A DNA stretch of 64,000 bases from Leucobacter sp. G161 (GTDB taxonomy: Bacteria; Actinomycetota; Actinomycetes; Actinomycetales; Microbacteriaceae): assembly GCF_001482305.1 (NCBI RefSeq), contig NZ_LOHP01000021.1:1-64000 (forward strand), written 5' to 3'. How positions within the stretch are numbered: the stretch's first letter is position 1; each line of letters begins with the position of its first letter. A model generated the notes under the pieces. That model was not told the origin of the DNA, did not search any database, and saw only the letters and a program-made list of their open reading frames with translations. This document shows, in pieces, positions 18,980-27,544 of this stretch. Both the position numbers and the translations under genes were made by a program.

Positions 18980-18982
18980 AGT
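18977..18982 (+). promoter_or_regulatory. -10 hexamer of a leaderless CsoR-type gene
   Basis: TAAAGT ends 7 nt before the ATG at 18990. No Shine-Dalgarno fits this start, so transcription probably begins at or next to the start codon. Confidence 0.5.
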
Positions 18983-18989
18983 GCTCACT

Positions 18990-19304
18990 ATGGGTGAGCA
19001 GCAGGAACATGGTTCGCAGGGACACGACCACGGGTACATCGGGCACAAGGAAGACCTCCTCAAGCGGCTCCGGCGTGCCGAGGGCCAGGTGCGCGGCGTG
19101 CAGCGCATGGTCGAGGACGACACCTACTGCATCGATATCCTCACCCAGGTGTCCGCGGCCACCAAGGCGCTCGAGCGGGTCGCGCTCTCGCTCCTCGACG
19201 ACCACCTCCGGCACTGCGTCGCAGCAGCCGCCGAAGAGGGCGGCGCAGTCGCGCAGGAAAAACTCCGCGAAGCCACGCAGGCAATTTCCCGCTTCGTGGG
19301 ATGA
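18990..19304 (+). CDS. CsoR/FrmR-type metal-sensing repressor
   Basis: About 104 residues of the four-helix CsoR/DUF156 family. The core reads LLKRLRRAEGQVRGVQRMV, then DDTYCIDILTQVSAATKAL and LLDDHLRHCV, giving the Cys, His, Cys set expected of copper-sensing CsoR proteins. A His-rich N-terminal segment (HGSQGHDHGYIGH) could add metal ligands. An in-frame GTG at 18981 is a less likely start. No copper exporter or chaperone is adjacent, so the regulated genes must be elsewhere or include the nearby ppk2; the latter is speculation. Confidence 0.85.
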   Translation: MGEQQEHGSQGHDHGYIGHKEDLLKRLRRAEGQVRGVQRMVEDDTYCIDILTQVSAATKALERVALSLLDDHLRHCVAAAAEEGGAVAQEKLREATQAISRFVG

Positions 19305-19337
19305 TGAACGCGCCAGGTCCGTTAGGCAAGGAGCGCG

Positions 19338-20285
19338 ATGACTCAGGAACCCACCCCCGCAACACCACAGTTTGAGCTGGCCGAGCCCGGCCAGGTCGAC
19401 ATCACCCCCGAGATCGACGAGATCGGTGAGCTCCTCGGCACCGACGATGTCGACGACGGCTCACCCGACGCCCCCTGGCGGCAGGGCTACCCGTACGACA
19501 TGAAGCTCGGACGCAAAGAGTACGAGAAGACGAAGCGCAAGCTGCAGATCGAACTCCTCAAGCTCCAGGCCTGGGTGAAAGAGTCCGGGCAGAAGATCGT
19601 CATCATCTTCGAGGGCCGTGATGCGGCCGGCAAGGGTGGCGCGATTAAGCGCTTCACCGAGCATATGAACCCGCGTGGCGCGCGGGTCGTCGCGCTCGAG
19701 ATCCCGACCGAGCGCGAACAGACCCAGTGGTACTTCCAGCGGTACGTCGCGCACCTGCCTGCCGGCGGCGAGATCGTCATGTTCGACCGCTCCTGGTACA
19801 ACCGCGCGGGCGTCGAACGCGTCATGGACTACTGCACCCCGCAGCAGTACCTCGAGTTCACGCGCTCCGCCCCCGACTTCGAAGAGCTGCTCGTGAACTC
19901 GGGTATCCACCTCATCAAGTTCTGGTTCTCCGTCGGGAAGGCCGAACAGCGCGCACGCTTCGCCTCACGCTCGCAGGATCGCGTGAAGCAGTGGAAGCTG
20001 TCGCCGACCGACCTCGCGAGCCTCGACAAGTGGGACGACTACACGCGCGCCAAAGAGGCCATGTTCTTCTACACCGACACGAGCTACGCGCCCTGGACGG
20101 TCGTGAAGTCGAACGACAAGAAGCGCGCCCGGCTCGAGGCGATGCGCTGGGTGCTCGCTAAGTTCGACTACCCCAACAAGGATTACGACCTCGTTGGCAC
20201 CCCGGACACGAAGATCATCGGATCGCCGAGCGACGTGTACGACGACGGTGAGACTCCGACCGGCACATTCCCGGTCGTCAACTAG
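19338..20285 (+). CDS. ppk2: Polyphosphate kinase 2
   Basis: A 315-residue PPK2-family enzyme that uses polyphosphate to phosphorylate nucleotides (or the reverse). Walker A is FEGRDAAGKGGAIKRF at about residues 93-108, Walker B is MFDRSWYNRAGVERVM, and the lid/substrate region has SRSQDRVKQWKLSPTDLASL. The final FYTDTSYAPWTVVKSNDKKRAR block is typical of single-domain class I PPK2. An N-terminal acidic extension of about 50 residues precedes the core. AAGGAG lies 6-7 nt before the ATG. The direction (ATP/GTP synthesis or polyphosphate synthesis) cannot be told. Confidence 0.92.
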   Translation: MTQEPTPATPQFELAEPGQVDITPEIDEIGELLGTDDVDDGSPDAPWRQGYPYDMKLGRKEYEKTKRKLQIELLKLQAWVKESGQKIVIIFEGRDAAGKGGAIKRFTEHMNPRGARVVALEIPTEREQTQWYFQRYVAHLPAGGEIVMFDRSWYNRAGVERVMDYCTPQQYLEFTRSAPDFEELLVNSGIHLIKFWFSVGKAEQRARFASRSQDRVKQWKLSPTDLASLDKWDDYTRAKEAMFFYTDTSYAPWTVVKSNDKKRARLEAMRWVLAKFDYPNKDYDLVGTPDTKIIGSPSDVYDDGETPTGTFPVVN

Positions 20286-20309
20286 CCGCGCACACGTCGC
20301 ATCGCCTCG

Positions 20310-20510
20310 CTACAGCGAGATGAGCAGCATCGCGACCACCATCACCAGCCCGGAACCGAGGAACGTCACCGACGTGTAGGCGAGGATGTCGCGCATCTTC
20401 AGCCCGGCGATCGCGAGTACCGGCAGCGCCCAGAAGGGCTGCAGCATGTTCGTCCATTGGTCGCCGTACGAGACCGCCCGAACCTCCGTGAGCTCGTTGG
20501 GAAAATGCAC
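20310..20510 (-). pseudogene. C-terminal remnant of an AtoE-type short-chain fatty acid transporter
   Basis: Only 66 codons remain. They match the C-terminal end of short-chain fatty acid transporters: HFPNELTE, SYGDQWTNMLQPFWALP and LAIAGLKMRDI, then a last membrane helix. Full-length members are about 440-470 aa, so about 85 percent is missing. The sequence upstream on the coding strand shows no more of the family. The stop codon is intact. It sits between ppk2 and ccsB, probably at a deletion scar. Confidence 0.65.
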
Positions 20511-20644
20511 TACTCGGTGAGCATTGGCTCACTCAGTCCATTACGCCCCAGGCCCCGTGCAGAGCCAAGAGGCGTATCGCACACCCTCGCCACCGCGATG
20601 TCCGGTTCCGTCACGCCGGGAGGCGCCCCGAGCCGCAAAACGCA

Positions 20645-20676
20645 AGGAGCCGGCGCCCACGCGGGCACCGGCTCCT
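20645..20676 (-). terminator. Terminator after ccsB
   Basis: A 14-bp stem with one mismatch: AGGAGCCGGCGCCC at 20645-20658 and GGGCACCGGCTCCT at 20663-20676, with a 4-nt loop, 22 bp beyond the ccsB stop. Confidence 0.65.
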
Positions 20677-20697
20677 GACACAGACGCGTATCGCGGC

Positions 20698-21672
20698 CTA
20701 CAGCCCCGAGTACGCGTGGAGTCCCTTGAAGAACACGTTCACGATCGAGAAGTTGAAGATCACGGCCGCGTACGACACGATGTTCAGCCATGCCGAGCGG
20801 GTGCCACGCCAGCCACGGGTCGCGCGCGCGTGGATGAAGCCCGCGTAGAGCACCCAGATGATGAAGGTCCAGACTTCCTTCACATCCCAGCCCCAGTAGC
20901 GGCTCCAGGCGGCCTCGGCCCAGATCGAGCCGGCAATGAGGGTGAACGTCCAGAACGCGAAGCCGATGATCGCGAGCCGGTAGGCGAGGTCTTCGAGACG
21001 CACCTGGTTCGGGAAGCTCGTCATGAATGCCATCGACTGCGTGTCGCCGGCCTTCACCTTCGTGACGCGTCGCGCCTGCAGCAGCTGCAGAATCGACAGC
21101 CCGAAGGAGAGCGTGAAGAAGCCGACCGCGAGCACCGCGACGATGATGTGGATCACGAGCCAGTACGAGTCGAGCGCCGGCACGAGGGGCACGATCGGAA
21201 CGTAGTAGTTGATCTTCGCGATGCCCAGGAACATGATCGTCATGCCCGTAACGAGGGTGCCGAGGAAGCGCAGATCGATGAAGAACTGCACAATGAGGAA
21301 GATTCCCACAACCGAGACGGTTGCCGTGAGGGCGAACTCGTACATGTTCGCCCACGGGACACGCTCTGCCGCGATACCGCGCAGCACGGTCGCCGTGAGG
21401 TGCAGCAGGAAGCCGAGCACCGTCAGCGCGAAGCCTGCGCGCAGCCAACGCGAGCGCGGTAGCTTCGCCGGAGCACCGGCGCGCGGCGGCTTCACGAGCG
21501 TCGCAGTGCCGCCCTGCCCGACGGTCTGCGCCTTCGCGCCAGCCGGAGCCGCGAGGTGGGCGTCACCACTGCGGTTCGCCAGATCGACGACATAGAAGAC
21601 AAACGCGATCGCGTACACGATCATGCCCGAGTACAGGGCGATCGTTGAGTAAGTTTCAAGCTCGGTCAGCAC
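20698..21672 (-). CDS. ccsB: Cytochrome c biogenesis protein CcsB (ResC/CcsA type)
   Basis: Part of the system II heme-handling complex that attaches heme to apocytochrome c. The 324-residue polytopic protein has the heme motif WAEAAWSRYWGWDVKEVW and conserved histidines in VIHIIVAVLAVG and LHLTATVLRG. The start is a GTG with GAGG close upstream; an AGGAGG is further away. In most actinobacteria ccsB follows ccdA, resA and resB, but none of them is here, so the partner genes must be elsewhere. The upstream neighbour is a DedA gene, the downstream neighbour a transporter remnant. Confidence 0.9.
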   Translation of the reverse strand: MLTELETYSTIALYSGMIVYAIAFVFYVVDLANRSGDAHLAAPAGAKAQTVGQGGTATLVKPPRAGAPAKLPRSRWLRAGFALTVLGFLLHLTATVLRGIAAERVPWANMYEFALTATVSVVGIFLIVQFFIDLRFLGTLVTGMTIMFLGIAKINYYVPIVPLVPALDSYWLVIHIIVAVLAVGFFTLSFGLSILQLLQARRVTKVKAGDTQSMAFMTSFPNQVRLEDLAYRLAIIGFAFWTFTLIAGSIWAEAAWSRYWGWDVKEVWTFIIWVLYAGFIHARATRGWRGTRSAWLNIVSYAAVIFNFSIVNVFFKGLHAYSGL

Positions 21673-21759
21673 AGTTCCTCAGACTACCTCCTGTAGCGGG
21701 CTACTCGCTGAGAGTCGCAACAGGCTCAGGCTGCCACCCAGGGCAGCCGCGCACCCGGG

Positions 21760-22443
21760 TTACAGGGTCTCGGTCTCGGCAGCCTTCTTCTTCGCCCGTG
21801 AGTGCTTAAACGCGCGGAAAATCTCGAACAGGATCGGGATGCCAGGGATGAGCACGAGCACGATGATGAACACTTCGCTGTACTGCTGCACGAAGGGAAT
21901 CTGGCCGAGGAAGTAGCCGATGAGGGTGACACCAACGCCCCAGAGGAGCGCGCCGACCGCGTTGTAGGCGACGAAGCGGCGGTACGTCATGTTGCCGACG
22001 CCGGCGGCCGCTGGCACGAATGCGCGGAAGATCGGAAGGAAGCGGGCGATAATGATTGCCTTCGGGCCGTGCTTCTCGAAGAACTCGTGCGTGCGTGCAA
22101 TGTTCTCGGGGTTGAAGAGCCTGCTCTTCGGGCGGTTGAAGATCGACGGCCCGAGCTTGCGCCCGAGATAGAAGCCAAGCTGGTCGCCTGCAAAGGCGAA
22201 GATGAACAGCAGCACACAGGTGATCCAGATCGGCACGTCGATGATGCCCGTGGCGCTGAAGAGCCCCACGGTGAAGAGCAGCGAGTCACCCGGGAGGAAG
22301 GCGAGCACGAGGACGCCCGTCTCGAGGAACACGAACGCGCAAGCGAGCACGAGCGCGGCCCACCCACCGGCCTTGAGCAGGGTCTCGGGGTCGAGCCAAT
22401 CGATGCCGAGGAGCGCGGGGGTCAGAGCGAGAAGCGAATTCAC
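21760..22443 (-). CDS. DedA family membrane protein
   Basis: A 227-residue DedA/VTT-domain protein; characterised members flip or recycle polyprenyl-phosphate lipids. Visible blocks are ETGVLVLAFLPGDSLLFTVG, GDQLGFYLGRKLGPSIF, FFEKHGPKAIIIARFLPIFR, then AFVPAAAGVGNMTYRRFV and the GALLWGVGVTLIGYFLG helix. The Glu and Arg residues tied to function in this family are present. The C-terminus is basic (SRAKKKAAE). It lies between the pilus sortase and ccsB; co-transcription with either is possible but not shown. Confidence 0.9.
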   Translation of the reverse strand: MNSLLALTPALLGIDWLDPETLLKAGGWAALVLACAFVFLETGVLVLAFLPGDSLLFTVGLFSATGIIDVPIWITCVLLFIFAFAGDQLGFYLGRKLGPSIFNRPKSRLFNPENIARTHEFFEKHGPKAIIIARFLPIFRAFVPAAAGVGNMTYRRFVAYNAVGALLWGVGVTLIGYFLGQIPFVQQYSEVFIIVLVLIPGIPILFEIFRAFKHSRAKKKAAETETL

Positions 22444-22505
22444 GTCTTTAAGCTACCAGCCGCAGGCTGGCATAAGCTCGGAAGCCCCTTCGGGTGCGCG
22501 ACTCA

Positions 22506-23456
22506 TCACTCGGCGGGCTCTGGAATGGCCGGCTTCGACTTCTTCTTCTTCGGCGGCGCGAACAACAGCCAGGCGACCGCACCCGATCCGCCGACGAACC
22601 AGACGGCCCACCACGGGAAGCCGAGGCTGGCGCCGTCGCCACCCAGCGTCTCGTTCTGTGGCGCCTCGGAGTCGGGCAGCCGCACCGCGTGCACCATGAA
22701 GCGATGGCTATTCACTCCGATCGGGGTGCAGGTGAACAGCGTCACCCAGTCCTCCCCCTCCCGAATCTCAAGCGACTCGGTCTCGTTCGGCAGCACCGTC
22801 TCAGTCTTTTCGACGCGGTAATGGTGGTCCTCGCCGAGCACACTGATCCAGAACGTGTCCCCCACCTTCGCCTTGGGCAGCGCGGTGAACAGCTTGGAGT
22901 GGGGCAGCCCCGAGTGCGCGGTGAGCACCGAGCGCGTCGAGGGCCCGCCGATTGGCAGCGATGTGCCGTACATGTGGCCCGCGCCCTTCGAAATGACCTC
23001 GTCGGAGGTGCCGTGGTAGGCGGGCAGGCTGATGTCGAGCCGGGGGTAGTTGATCGTGCCGATCGCGTCGGTGCCGCTCACTCGCAGCATTTCCTCGTAG
23101 GCAAGGTACAGGTCGCTGCGTTGCGCCTCGTCCTCGTTCACTCCAATGTACGGGTCGGTGAGTGGACCCGGTTCGAGCTGGTCGTTGTAGGCGTATGCCG
23201 CGTCAAGGATCCGGGTGCGTTCTTCGGGTTCCGTGCCGTCCACCTGCTTCACGTAGCCGGAAATCTCGGCGTTGTGGCCGACCCTGGCGACCCACGTCGC
23301 GGCCTCCGGGTAGACGAGCATGCCGATCGCAGCCATAGCCACGACCTGCAACACGATGTTGAGGACGATTTGGCCACGGGTGCGTCGCGGGCGCGACGTC
23401 TTCGCCGCGGGGTCGGCCTGAGTCGCCACCGGCGCGTCAGCGTGCCTCGCAGCCAT
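22506..23456 (-). CDS. Class C (pilin-polymerising) sortase 2
   Basis: A 316-residue membrane sortase that joins pilin subunits. It has an N-terminal membrane helix (about 30-50) and a C-terminal helix (about 280-300) with a KKKKSK tail. The active-site lid motif DPY is at residues 101-103, the catalytic His is 181 (LTAHSGL), Cys is 243 (TLFTCTPIGVNSHR) and Arg is 252. All are intact. Its ATG overlaps the stop of the second pilin gene (TAATG), so the two are translationally coupled. It is a close paralogue of the sortase at 24913-25878. It probably handles the second pilin or the joining of that pilin to the main fibre. Confidence 0.9.
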   Translation of the reverse strand: MAARHADAPVATQADPAAKTSRPRRTRGQIVLNIVLQVVAMAAIGMLVYPEAATWVARVGHNAEISGYVKQVDGTEPEERTRILDAAYAYNDQLEPGPLTDPYIGVNEDEAQRSDLYLAYEEMLRVSGTDAIGTINYPRLDISLPAYHGTSDEVISKGAGHMYGTSLPIGGPSTRSVLTAHSGLPHSKLFTALPKAKVGDTFWISVLGEDHHYRVEKTETVLPNETESLEIREGEDWVTLFTCTPIGVNSHRFMVHAVRLPDSEAPQNETLGGDGASLGFPWWAVWFVGGSGAVAWLLFAPPKKKKSKPAIPEPAE

Positions 23457-24916
23457 TACGCCTCCTGCTGCTCGCGGCGCTTGCGCAGGAGCACCACGAC
23501 GCCGACGGAGAGCAGCACACCTCCCAGCAGGGCGAACGCGGCAATCTTGCCGCCCGTCTCGCTGAGATCGGGGATCGGGCCGGTTGCCTTCCAGACCACC
23601 GCGAGCAGTGTCTCCGGGTCCGTCGCTGAGCTCACGCTGCCCTTGAGAATGACGTCCTCACCGGTCCAGCCTGCCGGGTACGAGATGGGCTTCGCGAAGT
23701 AGTTGCGGTACAGGTCGTCGTCCGGCTTGCGGTCGAGGCCGTCGGCGAAGTTCGAGAAACGCAGACACGGGATCGTGATCAGCCCGTCCGCGTTCGTGCG
23801 CAGCTCTGCGCCGTCCTCGAAGGTGATGGGGTTCTTGCCGGCGCGAGCGTCGGCCTCGCTCGTGTACAGCCGGAAGTCCGCTCCCGCGATGAGATTCTTC
23901 GGATTCCCCTTCTCGTGGACGAGGATGCGCAGCGGGCCGAACTTCGTGGTGGCCGTATCCGTGACGACGCCAGCGTCGCCCGCGAAGAGCCGTACCTCGT
24001 TCGTGTACTCGCCCGCGGCGCTCACGAAGCTGTCGTAGGAAATCTTGACCTCGGCGTTCGTGTCGACGAGCAGCTTCTCGATGCCGGCAGCGGTGAACAC
24101 CGTCTCGAGCGCATCGCGGCCGTCGACCGTGATCGCCTCGACCGTGTAATCGACCCCGGCGCGTAGCGCCGGCTGACCGGTGATCTCGACGACGGTGTCT
24201 GCCGCGGAGCCAAGCAGCTTCACGCCCGGGGCAAGAATGTGCTGCACGCGATAGCTCGACAGCTTCGTCACGTCAGGGATCGCGTTCATGGCGGACCAGA
24301 TCACCGGATCGCCACAGGTCACTGCGGCAGCGTCGCGCACGCCGAGCTTCACGTCGACCGCGGCAGTCTTCGGGTAGACGTGGACCGTCGTCAGCCATTC
24401 GCCGCTCTTCGTCGGATGCGGCAGCGGGAGCGCGACCAGAAACGGCACGGCGCGCAGCGAGCCTGCCGGCGCCGCCGTCTCAGTGACAAGGTAGAGCCCG
24501 GTTTCGAGCCCGCTGAACGCCACGGTGTTGTCTGCTGCGACGGCCCCGCCTTCAATGGCCGGCTGCTTCGCGACGAGCTTTTTCGCCTCGCCAGGGGTCA
24601 TGCCGACCGCACGGTTCCAGTCGACAGTGGTCTCCAGTTTCAGCCCGGGTACGCGCTGCACCTCGAAAGTGTGGCCGGCGATTCCGGTCGGCGCACCCGC
24701 GGTAGGGGGAAGCCCGGTTCCGGGCTCGTCGCTCGGTTCCGGCTCGATACCGGGGTGGATAACGAGCGTCTTCGGCCCCTCCGGGAACCCGATGTCGGCG
24801 GCCTGCGCCGGTGCTGCACCGATGACTCCGAATACGAAGGCAACGATGGTGAGGAGGGCGACGCTGACGCCCATCTTGGCGCCGTGCTGGCCACCATCTG
24901 CACGCGTCATCGTCAT
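23456..24916 (-). CDS. Second SpaA-like pilin with variant sorting signal
   Basis: A secreted pilin of 486 aa. A signal peptide (cleavage near AQAAD, residue 40) is followed by a pilin motif WLTTVHVYPK with the linking Lys at about 183, and an E-box YLVTETAAPAG with Glu about 146. The C-terminal end has LSETGG at about 451, a hydrophobic helix and RKRR, so the sorting signal has Ser where LPXTG has Pro. It is a paralogue of the pilin at 25932-27461, sharing (S/N)(D/N)FA(D/N)G near the end, but the second ETK box of that protein is replaced by YFAKP. The ATG overlaps the upstream sortase stop (ATGA), with GAGGA close by. Likely a minor or basal pilin; that role is inference. Confidence 0.85.
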   Translation of the reverse strand: MTMTRADGGQHGAKMGVSVALLTIVAFVFGVIGAAPAQAADIGFPEGPKTLVIHPGIEPEPSDEPGTGLPPTAGAPTGIAGHTFEVQRVPGLKLETTVDWNRAVGMTPGEAKKLVAKQPAIEGGAVAADNTVAFSGLETGLYLVTETAAPAGSLRAVPFLVALPLPHPTKSGEWLTTVHVYPKTAAVDVKLGVRDAAAVTCGDPVIWSAMNAIPDVTKLSSYRVQHILAPGVKLLGSAADTVVEITGQPALRAGVDYTVEAITVDGRDALETVFTAAGIEKLLVDTNAEVKISYDSFVSAAGEYTNEVRLFAGDAGVVTDTATTKFGPLRILVHEKGNPKNLIAGADFRLYTSEADARAGKNPITFEDGAELRTNADGLITIPCLRFSNFADGLDRKPDDDLYRNYFAKPISYPAGWTGEDVILKGSVSSATDPETLLAVVWKATGPIPDLSETGGKIAAFALLGGVLLSVGVVVLLRKRREQQEA

Positions 24917-25878
24917 GGCTTCCTCTTCTCGTCTGGATCGTTCGGTTGGGGTGCCTGTTTCCCGGCCGCCGGGCGGCGGGGAGCAAAGAGCAGGTAGGCA
25001 ACGATGCCCGACCCGCCAACGAAGATGAGCGTCCACCAGGGGAACCCAGCGGTCAGGCCGTCACCGGCAATCGCCAGGTCGCCTGCCTCAGCGGCTCCCG
25101 GCACCCGAACACCGTGTACGAGGTACCGGTGGCTGTTCACCCCGATCGGGGTGCAAGTAAAGAGCGTGACCCGATCTTGACCCTCGACGACGTCGAGGGA
25201 ATCGGTCACGAATGGTTCAACGGTTTCGAGCCCGTCAACCTCGTAGTAGTGCGTTTCTCCGAGCACGCGCACCTCGAAGACATCGCCGACCTGCGCCTGC
25301 GGAAGCTTCGTGAACAGCGATGCGTGCACCAGGCCAGAGTGCGACGTGAGCACCGAGTGCGTCGACGGCCCGCCAACCGGAAGCGAGGAACCGTAAAGAT
25401 GGCCAACGCCCTGGGTAATCGCTTCCTCGCCGGCACCGTGGTACAGCGGCAGGCCGATGTTCAGTCGCGGGTAGACGACCTCCCCGATGACGCCGCTGTC
25501 GCTGACGCGCAGCACCTCTTCGTACGCTTCATACGCGGCTGCGTCGGCTGCTTCCGCTGCCGGATCGCCATCCTGCGAGTAGGGATCCACGAGCGCTCCC
25601 GGAGGGAGGTGCTCGTTGTACTCACGCGCCGCGTCGAGGCCGGCGCGGCGCTCAGCAGGAGTGAGGCTATCGACCTCACGGACATAGCCCGAACGCTCGG
25701 CGTTGTGTGTCAGCGTCGCGAACCAGTCGGCAGCGGCCGGGTACACCAGCGCGCCAATACCCACCATGGCGACGAGCTGCAGCACGACAGGCACTCCGAG
25801 CTTGCGGCGCCTCGGTCGCTCGCGCTTCTCGGGTGGTCGGGAGGTGCCCGACGCTTCATGCATGACTGCGTGAGCCAT
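24913..25878 (-). CDS. Class C (pilin-polymerising) sortase 1
   Basis: A 321-residue sortase with the same architecture as its paralogue: cytoplasmic basic start, membrane helix (about 29-48), lid DPY at 98-100, His 180 (LTSHSGL), Cys 242 (TLFTCTPIGVNSHR), Arg 251, and a C-terminal membrane helix with an RR tail. An AAAGGAGG lies just before the ATG, the strongest Shine-Dalgarno in the locus. It lies directly after the major pilin gene (53-bp gap) and overlaps the second pilin by 4 bp. It most likely polymerises the LPLTG major pilin. Confidence 0.92.
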   Translation of the reverse strand: MAHAVMHEASGTSRPPEKRERPRRRKLGVPVVLQLVAMVGIGALVYPAAADWFATLTHNAERSGYVREVDSLTPAERRAGLDAAREYNEHLPPGALVDPYSQDGDPAAEAADAAAYEAYEEVLRVSDSGVIGEVVYPRLNIGLPLYHGAGEEAITQGVGHLYGSSLPVGGPSTHSVLTSHSGLVHASLFTKLPQAQVGDVFEVRVLGETHYYEVDGLETVEPFVTDSLDVVEGQDRVTLFTCTPIGVNSHRYLVHGVRVPGAAEAGDLAIAGDGLTAGFPWWTLIFVGGSGIVAYLLFAPRRPAAGKQAPQPNDPDEKRKP

Positions 25879-25931
25879 CGGACACCTCCTTTCCCATCTA
25901 CCTATCGTTTTCCTACCGGAGCGGGAAGGGG

Positions 25932-27461
25932 TTACTCCGCGGCGTGCTGACGACGGCGTGCAACGATGAGCACGACGGCGAGCAGCGCGATACCAGCGAC
26001 GGTGAGCATGATCGTGCCAGTGCCACCGGTGAGCGGGAGCTTGAAGCCACCGCGGTCGTACTGGTTGACGATCGTCTGCGTGGTCTGCGTTGCAGATTCC
26101 TTGTTCACGACGAACTCGATCGGCTCAGCGAGCAGCTGGTGATCCTTCAGTGCCTTGGTCTCGACGAGCCAGTAGCTCTGGTAGTCGGCGTCACCCTTGG
26201 CAACGGTCTTCCCGTTCGCGAAGTCGCTGTAGCGAAGGCCAGTGATGTCGACGCGACCGTTGTCGTCGGTGGTCCATACGCCATCGGTGTGCCCAGCGGT
26301 TGCCGGCCTGATCGCCTTATCAAGCGCGCTCTTGTCGCCCTCAACCGCAGCGCGTGCGGAATCAGCATCTGGGAACACCATGAACTCGGCGCCAGCGAGC
26401 ACTGCGGTCTCGTTCTTCGGCGCGCCCTCGCTCTTCTTGATGAGCGCGTAGTTGCCGTACTTGACCTCGGTGCCGGGGATCTCCTTCGGCGTGGTCTGCG
26501 TCTTCGAGGAGTAGAAGTGCGCGATGTTCTCAATCTCACCGGGCTGCTGTACAACGGTGTCGAGCTTCAAGATGACGTTGCTCGTCGCGTCCACCGCAAG
26601 CTTGTCGAGACCGGGAGCAGTGAAGTCAATCGTGACAGTGTTCTTGCCACCGGCTGGGGTGACAGCCACGGTGTAGTCCTCACCAAGAACGAGGCCAGCA
26701 GGAGTAGTCACCGTGACGCCCGAACCATCGGCAGCAGTCTTCAGGAATGCGTCATCGAGCACGTCGATGATCTGGAGCTTGTCGGCTGAGACGTACTGAC
26801 CCGTGGCGTGGTCGCGGGGGCTCGGGTTATCAACGTCGATCGTCCACGTGACGGTGTCGCCAACCTTGAGGTCTTTCGCGTTCTCGACAGTCTTCTCACC
26901 CGTAACCGTGTGGTTTTTCGGGTAGACGTAGACCGCGTCGAGCCATGCGCTGTGGTTGCTCGGGTTGGTGAGCGGCAGCGCTACGAGAAAGTCACCTGCT
27001 GCGACAACACCGGCAGGGGTGTTGGTCTCGCGGATGAGCCACAGCCCAGCGGGAAGCTTCCCCTGGTCAGACGAGTCGTCCCAGCGAATTTCGCCATCGA
27101 CATCGGTGACACCGACACGGTCAGCGCCCTTGGCACCGACCTTTGTCTTGGCTTCTGCGAGCGTGAAGGCAGCGATCTCCTGCTGGCCCTTGTTGGTCAT
27201 GGCGTCGTTAACGAGCGGTACACGGAACGCCTCGAAGGTGACGCCTTCAATGGCTTTGCCGGTGACGTCCTGCTTCAGGCCCGACGCTACAGCGCCGTTG
27301 TCTTTCGGCTGCTCGAGCTTTGTGATGACGAGTGCTGAGCTCTCGGGCATCGCGTCGACGGGTGCAGCCTGAGCGGCTGCGGCGCCACCGAATGCGAGCG
27401 CGACAGCCGTCACGAGCGCACCGGCGCTCGCGAGGAGGCCTCGCTTCTTGTTGTTCAACAT
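25932..27461 (-). CDS. Major LPXTG pilin (SpaA/FimA-type isopeptide shaft protein)
   Basis: A 509-residue precursor. The signal peptide ends near AAAQAA (about 32). The pilin motif is WLDAVYVYPK with the linking Lys at about 182, and the E-boxes are WLIRETNTPAG (Glu about 145) and YWLVETKAL. Three Ig/CNA-B-like isopeptide domains are likely. The sorting signal is LPLTGG at 475-480, followed by a helix and RRRQ. The start at 27461 is fixed by the signal peptide and a GAAGGGG upstream; the longer frame to 27587 is leader. It lies between the tip adhesin and sortase 1, the normal place of the shaft pilin. Confidence 0.92.
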   Translation of the reverse strand: MLNNKKRGLLASAGALVTAVALAFGGAAAAQAAPVDAMPESSALVITKLEQPKDNGAVASGLKQDVTGKAIEGVTFEAFRVPLVNDAMTNKGQQEIAAFTLAEAKTKVGAKGADRVGVTDVDGEIRWDDSSDQGKLPAGLWLIRETNTPAGVVAAGDFLVALPLTNPSNHSAWLDAVYVYPKNHTVTGEKTVENAKDLKVGDTVTWTIDVDNPSPRDHATGQYVSADKLQIIDVLDDAFLKTAADGSGVTVTTPAGLVLGEDYTVAVTPAGGKNTVTIDFTAPGLDKLAVDATSNVILKLDTVVQQPGEIENIAHFYSSKTQTTPKEIPGTEVKYGNYALIKKSEGAPKNETAVLAGAEFMVFPDADSARAAVEGDKSALDKAIRPATAGHTDGVWTTDDNGRVDITGLRYSDFANGKTVAKGDADYQSYWLVETKALKDHQLLAEPIEFVVNKESATQTTQTIVNQYDRGGFKLPLTGGTGTIMLTVAGIALLAVVLIVARRRQHAAE

Positions 27462-27544
27462 GGTTTCCCCTTCTTGAAAACGATGATGTGAAGTTCTTCT
27501 GATGATGTGAAGCTTGGTGGGGCGCGATGCCCCGGAATAAGGAT

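Noticed and set aside
20511-20533. MLTE peptide just before the transporter remnant, identical to the first residues of CcsB
   Set aside because: Only four residues match and the DNA around them differs, so a duplicated ccsB start is not supported.
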